Assembly: GCF_002099425.1 (NCBI RefSeq)
Contig: NW_018343955.1
Location: 11,332,001 to 11,396,000 of the forward strand
DNA: 64,000 bases
Direction: 5' to 3'
From: Phascolarctos cinereus
Taxonomy: Eukaryota; Chordata; Mammalia; Diprotodontia; Phascolarctidae
The notes under the pieces are model-generated. The model saw nothing but the letters and a program-made list of their open reading frames with translations. It had not been told where the DNA came from and ran no database searches. Below, piece by piece: positions 23,040 through 34,989 of this stretch. The position numbers and the translations under genes were made by a program. Within the stretch, counting starts at the first letter, position 1. Every line of letters begins with the position of its first letter.

Positions 23040-23200
23040 TTCTTCACAGGATTATAGTTTGAGAGCTATACGGAATCTTCGAAGGAATGGGTAAGAAAAC
23101 AGAAGCCTATAGTAGACAAATGACTTGCCCAAGGTCACACTTTTATACAGCCAGGTTCTCTGACTCCCAAGTCAGGACTCTTTCCACCTGCCATGGCAAT
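23040..23200 (-). mobile_element. MIR-related SINE, reverse
   Basis: 'gattatagtttgagagctat', 'gaaaacagaagcctatag', 'atgacttgcccaaggtcaca', 'gttctctgactcccaagtca' is a reversed MIR with its extension. Diverged. Confidence 0.7.
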
Positions 23201-23517
23201 TTGATGCACTTCATCATGAACTAATTTCAAATTTGTATTCAGAACCTGCTCTGGGTAAGGCACTGTAAATGCAACCTTCAGGACCATGGATAACTCAGAC
23301 CTCTCTGGGGTGGTAGCTGCTGGCCACCGATCACAGCCTCCTCTTCCGTTCCTAATTCCTGCCTAGTAGACTCTCTGGCCACTACTTTGGGCCACTGAGT
23401 TTTGGATCCATGTCTTTCAGAGTTGCTTTTTAGTAATGAAACTGTTTGACCTGGATCACCTGGTGTGTTTGATTTCCTACTTTACTCTGGAATCCTCGTA
23501 ACTTGTGTCTTTTGGAA

Positions 23518-23640
23518 AAGGAAGGAAGAAAGCACAAAAGAAAGGAATGAAGGAAGTACAAAAGAAAGAAAGGCAAAAAGAAAGGAAGGAAGAAAAAAAG
23601 AAAGAAAGAATGCATCAAAGAAAGAATGAAAGAAAGTGCC
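23518..23640. repeat. Degenerate GAAA/GGAA purine tract
   Basis: Interrupted AAAG, GAAGG and AAGAAAG units, almost all purine on the plus strand. The Lys-Arg-Glu frame on plus (23,505-23,693) and the Phe-Leu frame on minus are artefacts of it. Confidence 0.92.
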
Positions 23641-23699
23641 TTACCTTGGTGGGGAGGAGAATCAGTATAGAGTTGGGTGCAACACCAAACTAGTCTACT

Positions 23700-23895
23700 T
23701 AAAGAATCATAGTTTTAGATCTAGAAGAGACCTTGAGGTCAAGTCCAGTCACCTCCTGTTACAGATGAAGAAACTGAGGCCCCAAGAAGTGAAGTGACCT
23801 CTCTAGGGTCACAAAGCTAGTAAATGCAGGGGAAATTTGAACTTGGTCTTCCGACTCCCAGTCCAGAGCCTCATCCATTACACTACTCTGCCTCT
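23700..23895 (-). mobile_element. MIR-related SINE, reverse
   Basis: Clear reversed copy: 'agaatcatagttttagatct', 'ttacagatgaagaaactgag', 'gtgacctctctagggtcaca', 'cttccgactcccagtccaga', ending 'ttacactactctgcctc'. Among the better preserved MIR-like copies here. Confidence 0.85.
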
Positions 23896-25134
23896 TCTTA
23901 TGTTCTCCTATAGAAGAGCATTTATTTCTAAATGACCATCCAGTTGACTCCATTCTTTGATCTGTCTCTTGGCAAAGTCCTGCTTTCCTTCTCAAAGCTC
24001 AGAGTGAAGTAGGTATCTGAATCACCAGAGAGTGATTTGCCCACTTGCCAGGAAGGAATCACCCATGATTTCTTTGGTGTTCCCCACCCCTCTTCCCCCA
24101 GTCTCTTTCATCATACTGTTCGGACTACAGTCTGCTTTGCCTTCTTTTGTTAATATCAGTTAATGCCAGGGTTGGGGGTGGGTGGGGATGGGCAGTGATT
24201 CCCCCGGGGAATTGGGCTTGGTCCAGCATCATCAGGGGCCTCTTCACCAGAGTGCATGGTGACAGTCTAGAAACTGCACTGTGGCTCTGTCTCCCCTGTC
24301 GACCTGCAGCACACATGTTGCCATGGTGCTGCCAACCCAGCTCCCTCCCAGAGCCTGTCTGCTTCTTCAGGCAAGTTCTGCTAACCAAGCAAGACAGAAG
24401 AGATATTTTTTGTGTGGCACTCTTGCCAAATCTGGGGCCCTAAAAGCAACTCTTCTCCCTTTCAGTCTTTAGTGAGTTGAAAGGATACCAGGAGGACTCT
24501 TGCCCTGAACTCCTTTACAAATGACATTTGGGATATAGGGGCCTGTGCTGACCGCTTTGGCTTGGCTGTTGCAGTTGTGATAGAATCAGCGCAACTGTCT
24601 GATAATGAAAGCTACCGAAAATAGAGTCTGGGGAACAAAGGTGCTTCACACGGGGCTTTTTGATGTTTATTTGTTAACCTGTGTATACATTGCACCAGAT
24701 TTCAGAATGACTAGAAGCCAGCATAAAGATGGGGTGGGAAGGGTGGGGTTATGGTCTCTCTAAATTACTGAACAACTTAACTTAATCACACACTCAAAAA
24801 GAAAGCTGTCATCTTATCATGTATATCCCTCTGCCCTGTTATATGTATTCTGCTCCAAAAAAAAAAGGAGAGTAAGAAAAAGTTCAAATTCATATTCAAC
24901 AAATATAAATTATTAACGCTTACTAGGTACAAGACAAGGATACTGACCGGGGAATCCTTGCAGCCCTTCCCATAACAGGCAACCTTGACCTTGACCTTAC
25001 CCTTCCAGTGTCAGCAGTTTTGGATTAAGCTTTAATAATCTAGAGGGGAATAAAAGGAATCAGTGTTTTAGGTCCTTCTTTGACTGGGTATAAAGGTAAA
25101 TGAACAGACGAGGGGGTCAATATAAGTAGCATTT
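23896..25134. other. Unassigned stretch
   Basis: No repeat recognised over about 1.2 kb. Between 24,125 and 24,472 three overlapping frames of 63-98 codons occur on both strands in a GC-richer patch. None has a domain or a convincing exon structure. Confidence 0.5.
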
Positions 25135-25325
25135 TGGAACAATGTGAAGAATGCTGACTCTGAAGGCAAAGGGCCTGAATTCAAATCTCAGTCTTACCAC
25201 TTACTACCTTTCTGATCTTGAATAAAAATCAGTTAACCTCCCTGGGTCCTGATTCCTAATCTGGAAAAGGAAGAAGTCAGACTAAATGACCTCTGAGGTC
25301 CCTTCTACCTATAAATCTATGATTT
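25135..25325 (+). mobile_element. MIR-related SINE
   Basis: 'ctgactctgaaggcaaagg', 'gaattcaaatctcagtctta', 'ccacttactacctttctgat', 'aatgacctctgaggtccctt', 'ctataaatctatga' is a sense MIR including the marsupial 3' extension. Confidence 0.82.
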
Positions 25326-25384
25326 AACATTTTTGTTGGGCTCCTATCACAGATAAAAGAAACAAAACAAACAAACAAAAAAAA

Positions 25385-25450
25385 CCCCAAGCAAACCAGC
25401 ACTTATCAGAAACCTACTATGTGCCAGATATTGTGTCAGGTGCTGGGGGA
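25385..25450 (-). mobile_element. L2 3' scrap, reverse
   Basis: 'cctactatgtgccagatatt' followed by 'gtgtcaggtgctggggga' is the reversed L2 terminus. Short. Confidence 0.65.
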
Positions 25451-25679
25451 ATGTGTCTAGGTGAAGTTCACTCTCCAGGAGAAGCATGAGATTTTTAGCT
25501 GTCATTCTCCCAATTTCCAATTAGCTTCCCAAGGAGTAAAGATGAGAAGGAGAAATGTGAGGCACAAAGGACGATCAGAAAACCACCAGCTTCTTGACAT
25601 CAGAGTATGGTTTTCTTTTTGTTTTTTATATATCTTCAGCACCTGGTTGAGTGTCTTGCACATAACTGGTACCTAGTAA

Positions 25680-25915
25680 ATGGCATAGTGGATAGAGTAC
25701 TGCGCCTAGACTCAGAAAGAGTCATCTTACTAAGTTCAAATCCAGCCTCAGACACTTACCATGTGACCTTCACCCTGTTTGCCCCAATTTCATCATCTAT
25801 AAAATGAGCCGGAGAAGGAAATGACAAACCACTCCAGTATCTTTGCCAAGAGAACCCCAAATAGGGTCATGAAGAGTCAGACACGACCGAAAAGCAATTA
25901 AATAACAACAAAAAT
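25680..25915 (+). mobile_element. Long-tailed CORE-SINE (Mar1-like)
   Basis: It starts at 'tggcatagtggatagagtac' and has B box 'aagttcaaatccagcctc', core 'caatttcatcatctataaaa', and tail 'tttgccaagagaaccccaaa' with 'gaagagtcagacacgaccga', ending in AACAACAA. Slightly shortened around the core. Confidence 0.9.
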
Positions 25916-26877
25916 GCTTTCTGAAATGAATTGGCACTGGAAGAAATGGAGAAACCTTTGAAATGAATGTGGAAAGGTTTCCACAGTGGCCTTCATACAG
26001 CAAAATGAGATGAAAAGAAAATCAGCTGAGATTTAATGAGATGTAATCAGCTATTAACTTATCTCCTTACAATTTAAAGTTTTCTAAGGAACCCGTGAGC
26101 TTATTTGAAGTCTTCCTCAGTTCAGGGTTTAACCTTTTCACAGGCTAAATATTTTAGCTTTCTTTTGAACAATTCAATAATGAGGGAACTTTAGAGTTGC
26201 AGGTCTTTAATCTGACTTAGGCAGACTGCAACAGAAGGAAATTTATCCTCTGGGTTGCCAAATTCTGAGACCCTGGGGGCTGATGGGATATTAATTTACT
26301 TCTTCACCTGTCTAAGACTAGGGGTCAGATTACCTTCAACAAACATTTCACCTTGATGACTTTGTTGTAACTCAACAAGATTCAAGGCAAGCTAGGCAGA
26401 AGAGTGCTTATATCACAGAGCTTTCTCCTTTGCTAATAGAACGAACTGTCCCAAGAATGTAAAAAATGAAGTCAATTGACCTAAAAGAAAATAAAAGCTA
26501 CTTCCAAGATGGTGGGAGACATTGAATACCTCATAATCTCAGCTTTCCAAATGCAATGGACACAGCCCCTAATGAGATAGAAAGATTCTCTTGACTTCAA
26601 AAACATTTTATGTTGATGAAACTTTGTTGGAAACACATCTAATCCTGATTTAATGATCACATTACATAATGACAGATAAAATACACAACATCTGTAGGAC
26701 TTTATCCAACCCTGAAGGGCCTTACACCAAGGTCACAATTTTCCAGTTTTTTCCATTTTTTTCCCCTTTAGAAATTACTGTCTTTGTTCTCCCTGAATCT
26801 TGTCTGTCTTTGTTTGTCTGTCTCTATTTGTCTTTCCCCACCCTCACCCCTCAAAAAGTAAAGGACTTTAGAGGTGG
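25916..26877. other. Unassigned stretch
   Basis: Nothing recognised over 960 bp. Confidence 0.5.
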
Positions 26878-27132
26878 AACAGCTAGGTGGTTCAGCAGCT
26901 AGAGTACCTATTGGAGTCAGGAAGACTTTTATCCTCCTGAGTTCAGATCTGGCCTCAGACAGCTGTGTGACTCTGGGTAAACCACAGGGTTATCATTTGC
27001 CTCAGGTTCCTCATCTGTAAAAGAACTGGAGAAGGAAATGGCAAACTATTTCAGTATTTTTACCAAGAAAACCCCAAATGGGGTCATGAAGAGTTGGACA
27101 TGATTGGAATGACTGAACAACAGCAACACATA
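26878..27132 (+). mobile_element. Long-tailed CORE-SINE (Mar1-like), full length
   Basis: Head 'cagctaggtggttcagcagc', core 'ctcaggttcctcatctgtaa', tail 'aagaaaaccccaaatggggt' and 'actgaacaacagcaacac'. All parts are in order. Confidence 0.92.
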
Positions 27133-27465
27133 CCTTAGTCCTCCGATCAAATATCTCATCCTCTTCTGTATAAACAAACACTATTTAAACTTCCTTTCAT
27201 CATGGGAATAATTAGTCTGCAGTTTATCTGTTTTAAGACTTTTGATTTTCACAGGCAGTATTATTCTTTAAAAAGGCAGGGGGCATAATGGCAAAACTTT
27301 GCCTATCAGTTCTCAGGTTAGCTGTTTTTTCTTCCCCCATTTCCAAACTTTAGAAGTGAGAGAGGCTTAAGTTGCATAAAATTATCAACATTATCAACAT
27401 AAAAATATCAAAATATCAAAATTATCTAAATAATTACCAGACCATAGAGCTGGGACATAGTTAGG
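27133..27465. other. Unassigned stretch
   Basis: No feature recognised. A short ATCAA repeat patch lies at 27,382-27,432. Confidence 0.5.
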
Positions 27466-27480
27466 AGTGTGTGTATGTGT

Positions 27481-27518
<38 letters not shown>
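27466..27518. repeat. (TG)n microsatellite
   Basis: A TG dinucleotide tract of about 50 bp with two TATG interruptions near its start. Confidence 0.97.
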
Positions 27519-27520
<2 letters not shown>

Positions 27521-28043
27521 TTTAAAGTCTTACCTTTGAGCATATTCACAGGGACTGTCCTTGGGTTCTTTATTGGAGATTCTCACATCTTTTCCTCTGG
27601 TAACCCTCAGGTAGATTCTACCAAAAAGAAGAATAATAAAGAAATGTGGCAGGATTTCCTTCTGGTTTAAAACTCCTAGTAATATCCTTCCTTTTCTTCT
27701 TTCTTCTTTTTTTTAAGTCCAATGCGTACAGACAAGGCTGCTCATTTGATGGTTTATAGGCTGAGTGTTTTACAATTATTAGAATGAGGAAAGCCAGGGT
27801 CCTAACTTTAGGAAAAAGAGGGTTTGGTTCCCTGTTGGTACAAGTGCTCTCAAACAGCTGTTTAGCTCTGCAACTCCCTTCTCTCAGGACAGCCCCAAGA
27901 CCAGTTAGGGGAATTCCCCCATTACCCTTTTGAGAGTACTATTTAAAATTGGGGGTGGGGGAGGTGTCACATTGATAACCAGTAGACCAGGTTTGTTTCC
28001 TTCTTTAGATTATTTTGTCAACAGTGTATTTGGATGCTCAGAA
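27519..28043. other. Unassigned stretch
   Basis: No gene or repeat recognised. Confidence 0.5.
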
Positions 28044-28170
28044 AGCATTGTTTAGTCATATCCGACCCTTCATGACCCCTTTTGGGCTTTTCTTGGCAAA
28101 GATTCTTTAGTGGTTTGCTATTTCCTTCTCCAGCTCATTTTACAGATGAGGAAACCGAGGCATAAACAGA
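28044..28170 (-). mobile_element. Long-tailed CORE-SINE (Mar1-like), 3' half, reverse
   Basis: 'cattgtttagtcatatccga', 'gggcttttcttggcaaagat', 'tccttctccagctcatttta', 'acagatgaggaaaccgaggc'. Only the tail and part of the core are present; the tRNA-derived head is absent. Confidence 0.85.
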
Positions 28171-28199
28171 TGACGCAGCCTGGTGTAAGTAAAGGAACA

Positions 28200-28365
28200 C
28201 CAGGCATAAAGTTAGGGGACCTGGATTGGATTACATGATTTTACATGACCATAGTCATTTCCCTTCCTGGATCTCAGTTTTCTTAACATGCAAAATAAAG
28301 GTCTCAACATGCAAAAGAATAGGTGGTCTCTTAGATCCCTACTGGCTCAAATCCTTTAACTATTA
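28200..28365 (+). mobile_element. MIR-related SINE fragment
   Basis: 'tttcccttcctggatctcag', 'ttttcttaacatgcaaaata' and 'tcttagatccctactggctc' resemble the sense MIR core and extension. A 15-bp piece ('aggtctcaacatgc' and its near copy) is repeated in the middle. Diverged. Confidence 0.6.
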
Positions 28366-28597
28366 GATGGTACCTTCCCCTCTCTTAGCCCTTTCTGTAA
28401 AATCGTGCCAGTTTCTAAGCATCTCTGATTCACAGGCAGACAATCTAATACATAGGCAGACCTTCAGTTATGTAGCCATATGACAGACACATACATTTCA
28501 AAGTAAGACTCCCACAAGTAGTAACACTTGTACTAAATGTACAAATGTAAGTTATGGGTTTCCCATAACTAATTAATGTATTCTCAGACTACTCATG

Positions 28598-29100
28598 GGT
28601 TGTATGGGTTGTCCTTCATTCTTGAAGAGGACCATGACATTAGGGAGATGATGACATAACTTGCAGACGACTTTAATTTGAGTGAGAGAGAGCTGTGCAA
28701 AGTCACCAGCCTCACTTTCTCCTCCGGCGCCATCTGAGTCCAGTGGCCGGATACTGATCAGGATGACTGGAGATGGCTCAGGATGCAGTGGAAGACCTTG
28801 GCCCTTTTAAGCTAAGGTCTTTCCAGGTTCTCACTTTGAGTGAGGTAACACCCATTCTGTGAATAGGCCTCTTTAAGATGTGAGTCAAGGGATGGTCCCT
28901 TTAATTTAAAAAAAATAATAAAACTGGGAAGGAAAGACCCTCAGGGTTGCTGGCCAAAAGAGAAACAGTTAGTATTTACATTTGCTCTGAGCCAAGAGGG
29001 CCCGAAAGATAACTATTAAGTGGTGCTTGGGCAGGGACCTACTGTTGTCCAATCCATGAGATCCAGAGTGAATTGGGTTTAAGGCTCAGTCTTTGAGAAA
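28598..29100 (+). mobile_element. Unnamed interspersed repeat, copy 2 (longer)
   Basis: The first 190 bp match 7,315-7,510, e.g. 'gctgtgcaaagtcaccagcc', 'ctcactttctcctcc' and 'gatcaggatgactggagatg'. After that the copy continues with text that I recall as part of the same marsupial repeat ('ggtctttccaggttctcact', 'aggtaacacccattctgtga', 'ccaagagggcccgaaagata'). No coding frame is visible. The class is unknown to me. Confidence 0.65.
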
Positions 29101-30505
29101 GAAATCTAGCCAGTAAACCCCAAGTTAACTAGGTAGCTTCTGGCTATCTGAATTTACCTTCCTTTGGGCAGAACACCCACAGGTAAGGGCATGATACCTC
29201 ATGTGGACAGAGGGAGAGGAGGGAAGGAAGGGAGAGTAGAGAAGGGGAGGGAAGAGGAGAGAGAAGGAGTTGAGTTTCTCAGTTAGAACTGACCAGTTGA
29301 GTCCCCAGTGAGGCAGCTCAGACTATTCATTTCTTGGGGACTGAAAGTCATGTTGGGGGGCATGGAGAACTATGCCAGTTTGGCTTCCTCTCTAAGCTAG
29401 AAAGGTGTGTATTTCCTATGTGTAAGAGTATACATATACATACTTACATATATACATGTATGTATGAATAAATAATAAATAGTTAATGATGAATTAATTA
29501 AATCTAGTAGATGAGCCTAAATCACAGAATACAATATTAGTCTTAAATATTTTTCTTTGACAAAATCTTGGTGAATAGGTCATATCAGGCATGAAGGGAA
29601 ACTAAGGTAGGATACCTAAGCAAATTCTTAAAAGCATTACTGTTGTCAATAGATAGTTTTTCTAACTTCATTGAGGACTGATCAGTAAGACATGATAGGG
29701 ACAAGAAACAAACCTCAGTCATAAACCACATTAAAATAACTTCTGTTTTTCACTCAGCTGAATAGAAAGCCAGTAGCGAATGATTCTAGTTGTTAGATAT
29801 TTAAGTGCTGACACCATGGAAAAGAGAAGTCTTTAGTTTCTGAGAATTATTTGAAATAATTAAGACACTGAGAGGAAAATCTTTGAAATAATTGCCTCTC
29901 CTAGCTTTGTGGTGAACATAAAAAAAATACATGCTGTCACCTTTTTCTTTTAATATAGCATTATGAAGACTTTTTTATTAGCAAAATGTTATATTACAAC
30001 CGTTTATTAGTGGAAGGGAGGAAAACAGCTTCCAAGCAAGTATCTTATGACCCCAATCTCTAGAGCACAAAGGCCTCAACGGCCCTCTTTTTGTAGCTAT
30101 TCTTGATATGAAAAACCCTATTGTTCTTCTGAATTGGACAAACCAGTTCTGGAAATAGCATGTCAGTAAAGAAATAAAAAGTCATGTTATATTAGAATGG
30201 TTTAAGGAAGTGAATGATGATTGGCAGCATTGCTAGACTGAGAAAACTAGTCTATATTCAGAAAAGTGTGAGAGAAAGCCCAGTAAGTAGCAGACTTCAA
30301 CCTAATAGAGGTGATATGTCCTAGACCATTGGTTGGGTGAAGAACTGAGTGCTTTCATTTTCTGGAGAAAGGGTGCTATAAATTAAAAATTCAGGGGTCT
30401 AAGCAGTTTGCTGCCTGGCCCTACTTGGCTTAATGACTTAGAATGAAAAAGGACATTCTATGATTTTTTTAGGTTCACATTTTTCCCTGTGGCACATCTT
30501 CAGGT
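29101..30505. other. Unassigned stretch
   Basis: About 1.4 kb with no recognised gene. It has a purine-rich G/A patch at 29,208-29,272 and a TATACATA-rich patch at 29,428-29,470. Confidence 0.5.
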
Positions 30506-30925
30506 TCTTCTCTGTGCTGGAGCAGTGTGGCAACAGAAGCAGGACTGGTTTGGGAATCACATAGCCTTGGTCAAAATTCTGGCTCTGCTTCTTACTACCT
30601 GTGTAATCTTGGGCAGCTAGGTGGTGCGGTGGGTAGAGTGCCAGGCCTGAAGTTAGGAAGACAACTTCTCCTGAGTTCAAATCTGGCCTCAGGCACTTAC
30701 TAGCTGTGTGACCCTGGCCAAGTCACCTAACCCTGCTTGCCTCAGTTTCCTCATCTGTAAAATGAGCTGGAGAAGGAAATGGCAAACCAGTCCAGTATCT
30801 TTGCCAAGAAAACCCCAAATGGGGTCATGAAATGACTGAACAATAAATCTTAGGCAAATCCCTTTACTTCTATAGGTCTTAGTCTCCTCATCAGTAACAG
30901 GAAGGGAAGAGATCTCATGATCCTC
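30506..30925 (+). mobile_element. MIR split by a SINE insertion
   Basis: Left half: 'caaaattctggctctgcttc', 'ttactacctgtgtaatcttg'. Right half: 'aatcttaggcaaatcccttt', 'ttagtctcctcatcagtaac'. The MIR core continues seamlessly once 30,614-30,848 is removed. The repeated 'aatctt(a)gg' at both edges is the target-site duplication. Confidence 0.85.
30614..30848 (+). mobile_element. Long-tailed CORE-SINE (Mar1-like) nested in MIR
   Basis: Full-length head 'gcagctaggtggtgcggtgg', B box 'gagttcaaatctggcctc', core 'cctcagtttcctcatctgta', tail 'gccaagaaaaccccaaatgg' and 'gaaatgactgaacaat'. The tail is shortened by about 20 bp relative to other copies. Confidence 0.93.
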
Positions 30926-30929
30926 ATAG

Positions 30930-31105
30930 AAATATAGGTTTAGTACTAGAAAGGATCGTTGAGAACATCTACTACAACTCCCTCATTTACAGATGAGGCC
31001 TAGAGAGGAGGGTAAACTTGCCTAATGTGGTAGAGGGAGTGAGTGTGTATCAAGGTCCTCATTCTCTAAATCCAATGCTCCTTCTGCCGTACCACACTGC
31101 TTCCC
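30930..31105 (-). mobile_element. MIR-related SINE, reverse
   Basis: 'agaaatataggtttagtact', 'ctcatttacagatgaggcct', 'gtaccacactgcttcc' mark a reversed, diverged copy directly after the sense MIR, giving two MIRs facing each other. Confidence 0.72.
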
Positions 31106-31194
31106 CCTAGCTCTAAAAGAATGCTTATAAAATCCTTTAATCCTTATTGTTACCCTGTGCTATCTTGATATAAGAAATCTTGAGAAGTAGAATA

Positions 31195-31437
31195 GTGTGC
31201 CAGTGCAGTGTATAGAAGGCTGGGCCTGGAGTCAGGAAGACTCATCTCCCTGAGTTTAAATCTTACTAGCTGTGTGACCTTGTCACTTAACCTCTGTTTG
31301 CCTCAGTTTCCTCATCAGTAAAATGAACTGGACAAGATAATGGTAAACTGCTCCAGTATCTTTGCCAAGAAAACCCCAGATGGAGTCATGAAGAGATGGA
31401 CACAACTGAAAAATGACTGACCACCAACAACACGCCC
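31195..31437 (+). mobile_element. Long-tailed CORE-SINE (Mar1-like)
   Basis: 'gaaggctgggcctggagtca', 'gtttgcctcagtttcctcat', 'tttgccaagaaaaccccaga', 'agagatggacacaactgaaa'. It has a small loss before the core compared with full copies. Confidence 0.9.
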
Positions 31438-34400
31438 TTACTGACCATCTACAACTCAGCTGGCCTCTATGGCCGTTCCACCCCAACCGCTCTATGCCTT
31501 CATGATTCTTTAAACCAAAGCTTGGCATTGATTCCATTTTCGGTAATTTTTTTCCTTTTTAAAAAAAAAATTTAAAGATTTTTTTTTGTTCCAAATTCTC
31601 TCCCTTTGTTCAGTTCCTTCCCTATTCATTGAGAAAACAAGCAATATGATATCAATTACACCTGTGAAATCATGTAAAATATATTTCCATATTAGCCATG
31701 TTGTAAAAAAGAAGAATAAAGTAAAAAATTATACTTTAATTTGCTCTCAGAGTTAATCATTTCTTTCTCCAGAAGTGGATAGCATTTTTCATCATGAGTC
31801 CTTCAGAATTGTCTTGGATCAATTTATTGATTGGAGCAGCTAAGTCTTCCACAGTTGATCATAATTACAATAATGCTGTTACTGTGTACAATGATCTCAT
31901 GGTTCGGCTCACTTCACTCTTTATCAGTTCATATAGGTCTTTCCAGGTTTTTCCAAAACCACCCTGCTTATCATTTCTTATGGCAAATAGTATACTATCA
32001 CAATCATATGTCATAACTTTTTCAGCTATTTCTCAATTGATGGGCATCCCCTCAATTTCCTTTTTTTTTTTGTCGCTACAAAAAGAGCTGCTCTAAATAT
32101 TTTTGTACATATAGATCCTTTTCCTTTTTTTTTTTTTGATCTCTTTGGGATATTGACCTATAGTGGTATTGCTGGGTTAAAGGGCATGCACAGTTTTATA
32201 GCCCTTTGGCTACAATTCCAAATTGTTCTCCAGAATAATTGGACCAGTCCGTGACTCCTCTAATGGTGCATTAGTGTCCTTATTTTTTCACATGCCCTCC
32301 AACTTTTGTCATTTCCCTTTTCTGTCATATTAGCCAATCTGATAATACCTCAGAAATAATACCTCAGAGTTCTTATAATTTGCATTTCTCTAGGTAGTAG
32401 GGTGATTTAGAGCATTTCCCCCCATATAACCATAGCTAACTTTAATTACTTTGTCTGAAAACTGCCTGTTCATACCCTTTGACCATTTATCAGTTGGGGA
32501 ATGGCTCTTATTTTTGTAAATTTGACTCAGTTGCCCATATATTTGAGAAATGAAGTCTTAATTAGAGAAATTTGTAAAAATGTTTGATTATTTCTTCATT
32601 GTGATGCTTTTTGCAAAATGTAGTTTTCCTGAGTATCTCTTTTAATTGTCTCTTTTTGCTTTTGCTTTGTCTGTCCTTTGCTGCTACTGTCCTTTTTACC
32701 TCTGCTAAAAGATAATAGATTGTGCTCTAGCCACTAATTTTAACTCTCTGTGTGTCTTTCTGTTTCAAGTATATTTCTTGTAAACAACATACTATTGGAT
32801 TCTGGTTTCTAATCCATTCTGCTATCTGCTTCTGTCTTATGGATGAATTCACCCTATTTCCATTCACAGTAATGATTACTAACTGTGAATTTATGTCCAA
32901 TCCATTTTTTTTCTGTTTATCCTCTCTTTTGCTCTCTTTTCACCCTGTCCCTCCTCAAAAATCTATTTTATTTCTGGCCATTGTTTTCCTTAATCTGTCT
33001 TCCCCTTTATCACCCTCTTCTGATTTCTCTTCCCTTCTTCCCCTCATTCTTCCCTGTGGGGATAGATTAGATTAGATAGATAGATTTCTATACCCAATTG
33101 GTTGCCCACCACCCCTATCAACTTCCCCATCCCTAGTACAAGCTCTTCCTTGCATGCCTCTTTTCATGTGAGATAATTTCTCCCATTCTTTCTCTTCCTC
33201 CCCACTTTTCCCAGTGCAACCTTCTTTTTCACTCCATTTTTTTTCAGATCACCCTAACATAATCAACTCATACCCATACCCTCTGTCTATATAGATTCCT
33301 TCTAACTGCCCTAATGATGATAAAGTTCTTAGGAATTACACATATCATCTTTCCATATATGAATGTAAACATTTTATGCTTATTGAGTCTCTTATGATTT
33401 CTCTTTCATGTTTACCTTTTTATGCTTCTCTTGAATCTTGTGTTTAAATATTAAAATTTCTATTCAGCCTGGTCTTTTCATCAGAAATGCTTGAAAGTCC
33501 TCTGTTTCATTAAATATCCTTTCTCCCTCTGAAATATTATACTTAGCTTTTCTGGGTAGGTTATTCTTGGTTATAATCCCAGCTCCTTTGCCTTCTGTAA
33601 TATTGTATGCTCAGTCTTCAGCTCTCTTAATATGGAAGCTGCTAAATCTTGTGTGATCCTTACTGTGTTTCCATGATATTTGAATAGTTTCTTTCTGTCT
33701 GCTTGCAATAATTTTCCTTGACCTGGGAGCTCTGAAATTTGGCCATAATACTTCTGAGAGTTTTCATTTTTGCAGTCTTATTCAGGAGATAATCAGTAGA
33801 TTCTTTCCATTTCTATTTTACTGGGTGGATCAAAAATATTGGAGTAGTTTTCCTTTAGAATTTATTTTTTTTCTGTATCATTCTCTTTCAAAAAAACCCA
33901 TTTATTAGTTTATTTATCTTTAGTTTTCAACATTCAGTTCCACAAGATTTTGAGTTCCAAATTTTCTCCCCATCTTGCCCCTCCCCCCACTCCAAGATGC
34001 CATGCGTTCTGAATACCCATTCCCCTAATCTGCCCTCCCTTCTATCATCCCCCCTTCTCTTATCCTCTTCTCCTTCCATTGTCCTGTAGGTCATGATAGA
34101 TTTCTATACCCCATTGCCTGTATATCTTATTTCCCAGTTGCATGTGTAAACAATTTTTTATATTTGTTTTTAAAACTTTGGGTTCCAAACTTTCTCCCTT
34201 CCTCCCTCCCCATCTACCCTCATTGAGAAGGCAAGCAACTCGATATAGATTACACATGTGTAGTCATGCGAAACACTTCCACAGTAGTCATGTTGTAGAA
34301 AACTAACTATATTTCCCTTCATCCTATCCTACTCCTCATTTATTCTATTCTCTCTTTTAACCCTATCCCTCCTCAGAAGGGTTTGCTTCTGATTACCCCC

Positions 34401-34726
34401 TTCCCCAATCTGCCCTCCCTCTATCATCCTCCTGCTCTCTTATCCTCTCCCCCCCACTTATTTTCTTGTAGGGTAAGATAGATTTCCATCCCCAGTAGAG
34501 TGTCTATATTATTCCCTTGTTAAGACAAATCCAATAAGAATAAGATTCACTCATTCCCTCTCACCTTCCCCCCACTTCCCTTTCACTTAAAAGCTTTTTC
34601 TTGTCTGTTTTATGTGACATAATTTACCCCATTCTACCTCTCCCTTTTTCCTCCCAGTATAATCCTCTTTCATCCTTTAATTTTATTTTCTAGACATCAC
34701 TCCTTCATCTTCAAGTCACCCTGGGC

Positions 34727-34800
34727 CCCTATCTATCTATCTATCTATCTATCTGTCTGTCTATCTAGATATCTATCTATCCATCCATCTATCTATCTAC
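34727..34800. repeat. (ATCT)n microsatellite inside L1 'B'
   Basis: ATCT/GTCT/ATCC tetranucleotide array of about 70 bp in the ORF1-ORF2 intergenic part of the L1. It is an expansion not seen in the sister copy at 59,040-59,090. Confidence 0.93.
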
Positions 34801-34989
34801 ACATAATTTTTTTTCCCTCCAACTACTAATACTGACAAAGATCTCATGAGTTACAAATATCATCTTCCCATGTAGGAATGTAAACAGTTCAACTTTAATA
34901 AGTCCCTTATGATTTCTCTTTCTTATTTACTCTTTCATGCTTCTCTTGAGTCTTATATTTGAAAGTTAAATTTTCTATTCAGCTCTGGT

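Noticed and set aside
24125-24472. Three overlapping frames of 63-98 codons in a GC-richer patch that might be an exon
   Set aside because: Frames overlap on both strands, there is no domain, and splice sites could not be distinguished from chance.
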